Assembly (NCBI GenBank): GCA_036258055.1
Contig: DATAEK010000379.1
Location: 1-19,294 of the forward strand
Length of the DNA stretch: 19,294 bases
Source of the DNA: DATAEK01 sp036258055
GTDB taxonomy: Bacteria > Acidobacteriota > Vicinamibacteria > Vicinamibacterales > 2-12-FULL-66-21
Direction: 5' to 3'
This document shows positions 6,807 to 13,312 of the stretch, piece after piece. The translations under genes were made by a program, and so were the position numbers. Below the pieces are notes generated by a model that saw only the letters and a program-made list of their open reading frames with translations, made no database searches and was not told the origin of the DNA. Within the stretch, counting starts at the first letter, position 1; every line of letters starts with the position of its first letter.

Positions 6807-7625
6807 GTGGACGCGCATCGCCTCATCGACTCCCTTTTCGGCGCTCCCCGCGCGCTCATCGGTGTCGTGCACACCGGCGGACTGCCTGGAACGCCGAACG
6901 CCGCCGCGTCGATCGCCGAGATCGTCGATCGCGCCATCGCGGAAGCGCGCCTCTACGAGTCGGCCGGGTTTCACGGCGTTGCGATCGAGAACACCCACGA
7001 CCGTCCGTATCTGAAGAGTGTGGTTGGACCCGAGATCGTCGCCGCGATGACGGTGGTCGGGCTCGAGATCCGGCGCGCCATCCCGCTCCCGCTCGGCGTT
7101 CAGGTGCTGGCTGGCGCGAACGAGAGCGCCCTTGCCGTTGCGCTCGCCTGCGGCGCCGCGTTCGTCCGGGTCGAGGGTTTCGTCTTCGCACACGTCGCGG
7201 ACGAAGGGCTGATCGAAGCGAGCGCGGGCGCGCTGCTGCGGTATCGCCGGGCGATCGGGGCCGACTCGGTTCGTGTGTTCGCCGACGTGAAGAAGAAGCA
7301 CTCGGCACATGCGCTGACCGCGGACGTCGACCTCGCGGAGACGGCGAGAGCCGCGGAGTTCTTCCTCGCCGATGGCGTGATCGTGACGGGAACATCAACG
7401 GGTCGTCCCGCCGATCCCGTCGAGGTTCGAGCAGTGGCTGCGGCGGTGAGCATTCCGACCGTGATCGGGTCGGGCATTACCGCGGACAACGTAACGGACT
7501 ATCCCGGAGCCGACGCGCTCATCGTCGGCTCGTCGGTGAAGGAAGGCGGCGTGTGGTCCGGCCGGCTCGACGAATCGCGCACCCGAGCCGTGGCGCGCGC
7601 ATTTCAGACGGCGAACCGGCCCTGA
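6807..7625 (+). CDS. BtpA/SgcQ-family TIM-barrel protein
   Basis: The 272-residue product matches the BtpA/SgcQ family along its whole length: GVVHTGGLPGTP (19-30), IENTHDRPY (60-68), GVQVLAGANESALA (97-110), FVRVEGFVFAHVADEG (119-134), DVKKKHSAH (160-168), VTGTSTGRP (193-201) and the phosphate-loop-like GSGITADN (221-228). BtpA is known from cyanobacterial photosystem I biogenesis, but the family is widespread in non-photosynthetic bacteria. Its likely role is that of a cytoplasmic enzyme acting on a phosphorylated sugar or similar compound; the reaction is not known. The GTG at 6807 is chosen because homology begins there and upstream sequence in frame is repeat-derived. It has no Shine-Dalgarno sequence, but a -10-like box ends 7 nt upstream. 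The gene converges with 7648-8838. Confidence 0.88.
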   Translation: MDAHRLIDSLFGAPRALIGVVHTGGLPGTPNAAASIAEIVDRAIAEARLYESAGFHGVAIENTHDRPYLKSVVGPEIVAAMTVVGLEIRRAIPLPLGVQVLAGANESALAVALACGAAFVRVEGFVFAHVADEGLIEASAGALLRYRRAIGADSVRVFADVKKKHSAHALTADVDLAETARAAEFFLADGVIVTGTSTGRPADPVEVRAVAAAVSIPTVIGSGITADNVTDYPGADALIVGSSVKEGGVWSGRLDESRTRAVARAFQTANRP

Positions 7626-7634
7626 CTTCGGGAG

Positions 7635-7649
7635 GACGCGAATCGCGTC
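7635..7649. terminator. Short hairpin between convergent genes
   Basis: GACGCG-AAT-CGCGTC forms a perfect 6-bp stem with a 3-nt loop in the 22-bp gap between two converging genes, reaching into the stop codon of the minus-strand gene. It lacks a T-run on either side, so bidirectional termination is only plausible. Confidence 0.35.
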
Positions 7650-8838
7650 AGCTCCCGCAGTGCGCCTCGTCGATCTGACGAACCTTATCGAGGAATGCGG
7701 CGACCCAGGCGTCAACGGTGGCTTCCTCACGCAGCTCGGTGATGTGCGCGGTCTCGAAAATCGCGCGGACGTGGTCCGGTGTCAGGCGCTTGAACTGCGT
7801 GGCCAGAAATTGCCGGCCGGCCTCGCTGATCATCGGATCTCCCATCGCGTCGGATCCGGCTGAACCCGACACCCCGATGTTGCCGCGGCACCCTTGAGAG
7901 AAGATTTTCTTGCCGGACCAGGACTTCAAATGGACTTTCGCAGAGCTCTTGGTGAAGGTACCCGCGCCGCCGAAGGTCGCCCCAGCGTCCTGGATCGTAA
8001 TGAACGATTCCCCGACGCACGCCTGCTCGCCCGGATGCTCGAACAGCACCGGCGCCGAGATGTCCTTGATGTCCGATTCGACTTCGTGCATATCCCCCTT
8101 CGAGACGTCGATCTGCCCTCGACAGACCAGCCGCTGCTGCGACCGCTTGCGGTCGCCGTGCTGAAGGAAGACCGCCAGGAGCGTGAGCGCGTCGAAGTGC
8201 ATTCGTTGACGCGCACGCAGCGCGCCGGCAGCCAGGCCGTTGATGGCGCTGTCCACCTCGCCAAATGTCCAACCCTGATCGAGATCCTTCGTGGACGTGA
8301 TGATCGTCCCCTCGTAGTGCGGCTCGTAGCTCACGAAGTAGCGCCTGGTCTGCCGCCCCCCGGAACCGTGCCACGGGTCGTCGGGACAATCGAGACACGA
8401 GATGATCGCGGGGAAGGCCGGATCGGAGTCGAACCCGAGTGCCCACATCAGACGCGACGCAGCGACCTCGGCGAACACCTCGCGGTTGCCGCTGTCGGCG
8501 CCGTAGTACTTCACGCGCAGGGATTTGCCGTCGGACGTCCGGCACGAGAACTTGGGCGTTTTCCCTCCCAGCTCAGTGCCCGCGCGCTCGTAACGACACT
8601 CGACCGGGTTGTTCCCAGCGTTGAGAATCGCGTCGGGAATCGCCGCCTTCGGACCCTTGCGGATGTCGTCGGGTGTAAGCGGACCAGGGTCGCGCCAGAT
8701 GACAGCGTTGGCCAGGTAGCGCGCGCGCTCGGCGGGATGGGTATAGATGAACAGTGGCAGCGGCGTTTGCGCGGCCAGCGTCACCCCCAGGACCGTGCTG
8801 ATGCCGAACGCGTACGCAAGTCTTCGGGACGCAGTCAT
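7648..8838 (-). CDS. Exported cysteine-rich protein with kinase-like motifs
   Basis: The product is 396 residues with a signal peptide (MTASRRLAYAFGISTVLGVTLAAQ, cleavage near residue 22). Eight cysteines (81, 99, 148, 151, 239, 274, 317, 394) suggest disulfides in an extracytoplasmic protein. Motifs spaced like those of an atypical protein-kinase fold are visible: a beta-strand lysine (LRVKYY, Lys110), a helix glutamate (FAEVAASRL, Glu124), a catalytic-loop-like HGDRKRSQQ (His227, Asp229, Gln234/235), and a metal-binding-like QDAG (Asp284-Gly286). By order and spacing they recall HipA, Fam20C or PI3K-like kinases. Annotation as a kinase is inference; I know of no name for this family. ATG 8838 is chosen over GTG 8847 because GAGAGGTG lies 6 nt upstream of it. 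Confidence 0.82.
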   Translation of the reverse strand: MTASRRLAYAFGISTVLGVTLAAQTPLPLFIYTHPAERARYLANAVIWRDPGPLTPDDIRKGPKAAIPDAILNAGNNPVECRYERAGTELGGKTPKFSCRTSDGKSLRVKYYGADSGNREVFAEVAASRLMWALGFDSDPAFPAIISCLDCPDDPWHGSGGRQTRRYFVSYEPHYEGTIITSTKDLDQGWTFGEVDSAINGLAAGALRARQRMHFDALTLLAVFLQHGDRKRSQQRLVCRGQIDVSKGDMHEVESDIKDISAPVLFEHPGEQACVGESFITIQDAGATFGGAGTFTKSSAKVHLKSWSGKKIFSQGCRGNIGVSGSAGSDAMGDPMISEAGRQFLATQFKRLTPDHVRAIFETAHITELREEATVDAWVAAFLDKVRQIDEAHCGS

Positions 8839-8922
8839 ACGTGACACCTCTCGAAAGGGTGGCAGCTGATCGTGGCGAGAATGGGCGTCATTCTACGTTG
8901 AAACCAGGCCAGACCCGTCGAT

Positions 8923-8950
8923 TTGCCATTTCCCATTTGCCCATTACCAT
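8923..8950 (+). promoter_or_regulatory. Possible PhoD promoter embedded in heptamer repeat
   Basis: TTGCCA (8923-8928) and TACCAT (8945-8950) are 16 nt apart and match the -35 and -10 consensus at 5 and 4 of 6 positions. This would give a leader of about 36 nt with a Shine-Dalgarno sequence. Low-complexity sequence makes chance matches likely. Confidence 0.3.
8927..8950. repeat. Short degenerate copy of the CATTTCC heptamer repeat
   Basis: CATTTCC, CATTTGC and CATTACC follow one another with one extra base and end in CATGG, just as the longer array at 6710-6785 passes from CATTTCC into CATGG. It lies in the divergent gap upstream of the PhoD-type gene. Confidence 0.55.
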
Positions 8951-8992
8951 GGGGTCGCCTTGCCAGTAGGAAGAAACGTCGACGGAGGCGGG

Positions 8993-10303
8993 ATGGAACA
9001 ATGTTGGATCAGGCACCTTCCCGGCACGCTGTTGACGGTCGCCATCGCGGTTTGCGCCTGCGCCCAGCCAGCGGGCGACGTCCGCTGGACCTGGAGCGGC
9101 GCAGTGACCTCATCGGGAGCCGTCGTCAAGGCGCGGGCGGCACGCCCCGGATTGCCGCTGCACCTCACGGTCACCCCCGCCGCCGGCGGCGCGGTCGAGT
9201 TCGAACGGACCGTCGAAGCAGATTCGCGCGGCATCGCGGCATTCAGCGTCGACTCGCTCAAGCCGCGCACGGCGTACGAGTACGTGGTCTCCGCGTCGGG
9301 GCATCGGTTGCAGGGCGGGTTCAAGACCTTCGACCACGGCTCGTTCCCGTTCAGGATCGTGTACGGGTCCTGCGCGAGGACTGGATCAACCAGCCCGATC
9401 TTCGAGGAGATGCGCCGCCTCGAGCCGGATCTCTTCATCCACATGGGCGATTTTCACTACGAGAACATAACGGCCAACGACCCGAATCGTTTCGCCCGTG
9501 CCTATGACACCGTGCTCGCATCCCGTACCCAGAGTGCGCTCTACCGCTCGGCGCCCATCGTCTACACGTGGGACGATCACGACTTCGGCAACAACAACTC
9601 GGATTCGACGTCGCCGAGCCGTCCGGCTGCGCTCGAGATCTACGACGCCTTCGTTCCCCACTATCCGTTGACCTCGCGGGAGTCGATTCAACAGGCGTTT
9701 TCGATCGGACGCGTACGCTTCATCGTCACCGATTCGCGCAGCGGCCGTTCGCCCATGACCGGCGATCCGCGCCAGCGGACGATGCTGGGTCCCGCGCAAC
9801 TGGCGTGGCTGGAGCAGGAGCTGGAATCCGCGAAGGACGCACCGCTCGTCGTGTGGGTCAATTCGCTGCCCTGGATCACCCGCGGTGACGAGCGCAACAG
9901 CGACGGCTGGGCGCCCTACGCGCCCGAACGCGAGCGCATCGCCAACCATCTGGCGAAGCTGCAGATGACCGAACGCGTCATCATGCTGAGCGGCGATGCG
10001 CACATGGCGGCGATCGATGACGGCACGAACAGCCGCTACGCGACGGTCGAGGCGCCGGCGCGCGGCTTCGTGGTGGCCCAGGCGGGACCGTTCGATCAGC
10101 GTCCGAAGAAAAAAGGTGGGCCCTACTCGTCGGGCGAGTCGCTGGCCAACAGCCAGTTCGGCGTGCTCGACGTGGCCGACGACGGCACCACGCTGAAGGC
10201 GACGGTGACCGGCCGGAACGATCGCGGTACCCTCCCGCGCATGAAGCTCACGCTCGCGTGCACAGCGGGCCGTTGTCAGATCGACCGGAACGGCACGCCG
10301 TAG
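8993..10303 (+). CDS. phoD: PhoD-type alkaline phosphatase / phosphodiesterase
   Basis: The 436-residue exported metallophosphatase belongs to the PhoD family, which releases phosphate from phosphate esters using iron and calcium. An N-terminal beta-sandwich domain (about 28-115) precedes the catalytic domain. Visible motifs are GSCAR (Cys127, an iron ligand in PhoD), HMGDFHYEN (Asp153), WDDHDFGNNN (193-202) and SGDAHMA (333-339). The signal (TLLTVAIAVCACAQ) is a plain Sec type, or possibly a lipoprotein signal with Cys23; PhoD proteins usually have a Tat signal, which is absent. ATG 8993 is preferred to TTG 8960 because GGAGG (8984-8988) precedes it and the signal peptide starts there. The gene is divergent from 7648-8838 and followed by the TPR gene after 127 bp. 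Confidence 0.9.
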   Translation: MEQCWIRHLPGTLLTVAIAVCACAQPAGDVRWTWSGAVTSSGAVVKARAARPGLPLHLTVTPAAGGAVEFERTVEADSRGIAAFSVDSLKPRTAYEYVVSASGHRLQGGFKTFDHGSFPFRIVYGSCARTGSTSPIFEEMRRLEPDLFIHMGDFHYENITANDPNRFARAYDTVLASRTQSALYRSAPIVYTWDDHDFGNNNSDSTSPSRPAALEIYDAFVPHYPLTSRESIQQAFSIGRVRFIVTDSRSGRSPMTGDPRQRTMLGPAQLAWLEQELESAKDAPLVVWVNSLPWITRGDERNSDGWAPYAPERERIANHLAKLQMTERVIMLSGDAHMAAIDDGTNSRYATVEAPARGFVVAQAGPFDQRPKKKGGPYSSGESLANSQFGVLDVADDGTTLKATVTGRNDRGTLPRMKLTLACTAGRCQIDRNGTP

Positions 10304-10333
10304 GCCGCCGGATCCGTACCATCTGCGGCCGCT

Positions 10334-10352
10334 CCCGGCCCCTGAACCCGGG
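10334..10352. terminator. Weak hairpin between PhoD and TPR genes
   Basis: CCCGG and CCGGG can pair over a 9-nt loop about 30 nt after the phoD stop. The stem has only 5 bp and there is no T-run, so support is poor. The remainder of the 127-bp gap shows no clear promoter. Confidence 0.2.
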
Positions 10353-10430
10353 GATTCGCAACATCCTGCTGGCGGCACCCCCGCCGCGCTCGTACGCTTT
10401 CCCACGGCAAAGTCTGCCAGGAGGTGTTCG

Positions 10431-11906
10431 ATGCGCAGCATCCCAGTGAGCGGATGGACACTCGCGTGCGTCCTGCTCGTCGCGCTCAGCGCCGGCGCGC
10501 CGCTCTTCGCTCAAACGAAGGCCGCGGCCGACAAGATTCCGATCACGACGACATCCGAAGAGGCGCGGAAGGCGTACCTGCAGGGGCGCGACCTCGCCGA
10601 GAAGCTTCGCGCGACCGATGCCCGCCGCTACTACGAGCAGGCGGTCGCGGCGGACAAGAACTTCGCGCTCGGCTACCTCGGTCTCGCGAACACGTCGGGA
10701 ACCAACAAGGAATTTGTCGACGCGACGACGCGCGCCGCGTCGCTGGCGGGTCAGGTGAGCGAAGGCGAGCGTCACATGATCCTCGCGGTCGAGTCCGGGT
10801 TGAAAGGGGACCCGGCCAGCGTGCTCTCGCACTACACCGAGCTCGTACGCCTGTTCCCCAACGACGAACGGGCGCAGACCCTCATCGGCAACGTGTACTT
10901 CGGGCGTCAGGATTACGACTCGGCGATCAAGCACTACGTCAAGGCCACGACGATCAACCCCTCGTTCTCTCAGCCCTACAACCAGATGGGCTACGCCTAC
11001 CGGTTCCTCGAGAAGTACGACCAGGCCGAGAACGCCTTCAAGAAATACACGGAGCTGATCCCGGGCGATCCGAACCCCTACGATTCCTACGCCGAATTCC
11101 TGATGAAGGTCGGACGCTTCGACGAGTCGATCAAGATGTATCAGAAGGCTCTCTCGATCGATCCCAACTTCGTCGCCTCCTACATCGGCATCGGCAACGA
11201 CCAGCTGTACATGGGTCATCCCGATCAGGCGCGGGCGACCTTCGCCAAGCTCGCGTCGGTAGCGCGGAACACCGGCGAGAAGCGACTGGCGCACTTCTGG
11301 ACCACTGCGACGTATGTCTACGAGGGGGCGACGGACAAGGCGATCCAGGAGATGAAAACGTCATACGCCCTGGCCGAAGCCGAGCACGACGGCGGCTCCA
11401 TGTCCGGCGATCTGAACCTGATGGCAGACATCCTTCGCGAGGCCGGACGCCTCGACGAGGCAGCGGCGAAGTACAGCGAGTCGGTGAACGCGATCGCGTC
11501 CGCGCAGGTTCCGGAACCTGTAAAGGAGGCGACGCGGCGGAACTACATCTTCGAGCAGGGACGGCTGGCCGTCGCGAAAAACGATCTCACGACCGCCAAA
11601 GCCAGGTCCGCCGAGTACGCCAAGCAGGTGGCGGTGAAGAGCGTCCCATTCGAGGTGCAGCAGCAGCACGAGCTCGCCGGGCTCATCGCGCTCGCCGAGA
11701 AACGCGGCGCCGCCGCAGCACAGGAGTTCAAAGCCGCCAACCAGCAGGATCCGAGGATCCTCTACCTGACCTCGGTCGCGCTGCGCGAGGCGGGCGACAC
11801 GCAACGCGCATCTGCGGTGGCGACCAAGGCCGCGAAGTTCAACGGCCTGAGCTTCAACTACGCGTACATCAAGAGCAAGGTGGGGAAAGCCAGCACGTCC
11901 AACTGA
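10431..11906 (+). CDS. Exported tetratricopeptide-repeat protein
   Basis: The 491-residue protein has a signal peptide (WTLACVLLVALSAGAPLFAQ, cleavage after Ala27). At least six TPR-like helix pairs follow. The clearest lie at about 45-80, 126-146 (GDPASVLSHYTELVRLFPND), 147-178, 181-212, 215-246 (GRFDESIKMYQKALSIDPN) and 250-280. Less regular repeats around 295-355 and 410-465 include GRLDEAAAKYSES. TPR proteins serve as protein-binding scaffolds; the partner is not evident. A perfect AGGAGGTG Shine-Dalgarno sequence lies 5 nt before the ATG. A very strong hairpin follows the stop, so this is probably the last gene of its transcript. It may be co-transcribed with the phosphatase gene. Confidence 0.9.
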   Translation: MRSIPVSGWTLACVLLVALSAGAPLFAQTKAAADKIPITTTSEEARKAYLQGRDLAEKLRATDARRYYEQAVAADKNFALGYLGLANTSGTNKEFVDATTRAASLAGQVSEGERHMILAVESGLKGDPASVLSHYTELVRLFPNDERAQTLIGNVYFGRQDYDSAIKHYVKATTINPSFSQPYNQMGYAYRFLEKYDQAENAFKKYTELIPGDPNPYDSYAEFLMKVGRFDESIKMYQKALSIDPNFVASYIGIGNDQLYMGHPDQARATFAKLASVARNTGEKRLAHFWTTATYVYEGATDKAIQEMKTSYALAEAEHDGGSMSGDLNLMADILREAGRLDEAAAKYSESVNAIASAQVPEPVKEATRRNYIFEQGRLAVAKNDLTTAKARSAEYAKQVAVKSVPFEVQQQHELAGLIALAEKRGAAAAQEFKAANQQDPRILYLTSVALREAGDTQRASAVATKAAKFNGLSFNYAYIKSKVGKASTSN

Positions 11907-11921
11907 GGTAGCCGCTCAGAC

Positions 11922-11958
11922 TCCCGCCCGGTTGCGCATCCGTCGCAACCGGGCGGGA
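11922..11958 (+). terminator. Strong 15-bp hairpin terminator after TPR gene
   Basis: Arms 11922-11936 and 11944-11958 pair perfectly over 15 bp around a 7-nt loop, starting 16 nt after the TPR stop. It has the strength of an intrinsic terminator but no T-run follows (TCCACGGG). Confidence 0.7.
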
Positions 11959-12016
11959 TCCACGGGTCTTCGAGCCTCCGCTTCGTCCCAGGAACATCAT
12001 CGCCGGCGACGCGCGA

Positions 12017-12032
12017 GTGGCTGACGAGCCAC
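12017..12032. other. Small perfect hairpin in kinase-BRCT upstream region
   Basis: GTGGCT-GACG-AGCCAC forms a 6-bp stem with a 4-nt loop, 39 bp before the putative -10 box of the next gene. Its role is unknown; it could be a protein-binding site. Confidence 0.3.
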
Positions 12033-12054
12033 CGCCAATGTGGATCGTGCGTTT

Positions 12055-12088
12055 CGTCGACCGGGTCAGGTATGCTGTTCGGTCGACG
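12055..12088. promoter_or_regulatory. Putative promoter flanked by perfect 9-bp inverted repeat
   Basis: CGTCGACCG (12055-12063) and CGGTCGACG (12080-12088) are exact inverted copies separated by 16 bp. Between them lies TATGCT (12071-12076), a -10-like box identical to that before the TetR gene. A dimeric regulator bound here would cover the promoter. The alternative is an RNA hairpin if transcription starts further upstream. Confidence 0.5.
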
Positions 12089-12117
12089 GGATCGCATCCG
12101 ACGCCGCCGTCCGCATC

Positions 12118-13308
12118 ATGAAGCGCACGTCCGAAGCCACCACGCGCACCGCGCGCTCGGCGCATTCGCCGGCCGATCGCATCCGTCACCTGCGCGCCGA
12201 CGAGATCATCAAGAGCCCGGAGACCGGGCTGCACTACAACATCGACCGTCTGCTCGGCGAAGGCGGGTTCGGTCAGGTCTATCTGGCCCGGCGGCTCGGG
12301 CGCTCGACGGCAGTGCCCGAGACGGTGTGCATCAAGGCCAGTCCGCACATCGACGGCTGGCTGCGTGAGGCCTACTTCGGCCAGCAGCTGAGCGAGCATC
12401 CGCGCGCGATTCAGGTCTACGACGTGTTTCCTCTGGTGCGCGATGGCAGCCGCAACCGTGTGCTCTACTGCCTCGTGCTCGAGTACGCGCCACACGGCGA
12501 TCTGAGCGCGTTCCTCCATCGCAACAACCAGGGCTGGAGCGAGGCGAACGCGCGCCGCGAGATTGCCGGCGTGCTCGAAGTGCTCGGCAAGCTGCATCGC
12601 GGACAGCTGCTCCATCGCGATCTCACGCCGCTCAACGTCTTCGTATGCGACGGCCATCGCCTCAAGCTCGGAGACTTCGGCATCGTCCGCCAGCAGAGCG
12701 ATGGCCGCGGCATCACCGCGCGCACGCTGAACGTCCTCACCGCCCCGAGCGACATCATTGCCGGCACTGCACCCAAGTGGCAGGCGCGTGACGACGTGTA
12801 TCAAGTGGGACAGCTGCTCGGGATGCTCGTCCGCGGTGACGCGACGAGCCGCGTCCGCACCTCGGATGTGCGCAAGCTCCCCTGCAGCGATCACCTGAAA
12901 GAGATCGTGTATCGCTGCATTGGCGAGCGCCGGAAGCGCTACGAGAGCGCGGACGAACTGATTCGCGCGCTCCGGAATCCGCCCCCGGTGCTCAACGCGG
13001 GTCTCCTGCGATCGCTCAAGGGTGTGCACCTCGCATTCACCGGCATCCTGACCGCGCGGCGTCGTGACGCGGCGCTGGCCGCGCGCCGCGCCGGTGCCGT
13101 CGTCCATAGCGGTCCCTCCGCAATGACCACCGTCGTGGTTCGCGGGCGCCCCAATCCGCAGCAGGCCGCAGGAAAGGACGGCGGACTCAAGCTGATGGAG
13201 ATCAAGCGGCTGTTCGAAAAAGGTCACCGCATTACGCTGCTCGACGAGACGCGGTTCTGGAAGCTGACGAAGAGAAGGAAGCGTCGGAAGCCAGCAGGTA
13301 AGAGGTAG
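12118..13308 (+). CDS. Ser/Thr protein kinase with C-terminal BRCT-like domain
   Basis: The 396-residue cytoplasmic protein has no membrane segment. The kinase domain spans about 41-285: GEGGFG loop (47-52), Lys73 in CIKAS, Glu84, catalytic HRDLTPLN (166-173, Asp168), DFG (186-188), and a terminal RYESADELIRAL typical of Hanks-type kinases. HRDLTP has Thr where Lys is usual, and the APE motif is not clear. A BRCT-like domain follows at about 298-384: LKGVHLAFTGIL, RRAGAVV, then TTVVVRG, GLKLMEIKRLFEKG and ITLLDETRFWKL. This matches the strand and helix order of DNA-ligase-type BRCT domains. The tail (385-396) is strongly basic. ATG 12118 is preferred to GTG 12040 because a promoter-like box and inverted repeat lie between them. 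No Shine-Dalgarno sequence is present. The gene converges on the histidine kinase with a 4-bp gap. Confidence 0.87.
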   Translation: MKRTSEATTRTARSAHSPADRIRHLRADEIIKSPETGLHYNIDRLLGEGGFGQVYLARRLGRSTAVPETVCIKASPHIDGWLREAYFGQQLSEHPRAIQVYDVFPLVRDGSRNRVLYCLVLEYAPHGDLSAFLHRNNQGWSEANARREIAGVLEVLGKLHRGQLLHRDLTPLNVFVCDGHRLKLGDFGIVRQQSDGRGITARTLNVLTAPSDIIAGTAPKWQARDDVYQVGQLLGMLVRGDATSRVRTSDVRKLPCSDHLKEIVYRCIGERRKRYESADELIRALRNPPPVLNAGLLRSLKGVHLAFTGILTARRRDAALAARRAGAVVHSGPSAMTTVVVRGRPNPQQAAGKDGGLKLMEIKRLFEKGHRITLLDETRFWKLTKRRKRRKPAGKR

Positions 13309-13312
13309 GAGG

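Noticed and set aside
10424..11911. A 495-codon plus-strand open frame slightly longer than the TPR gene
   Set aside because: It is a shadow of the TPR gene in another frame. Its product is Arg-rich with no domain, whereas 10431-11906 has a perfect Shine-Dalgarno sequence, a signal peptide and TPR repeats.
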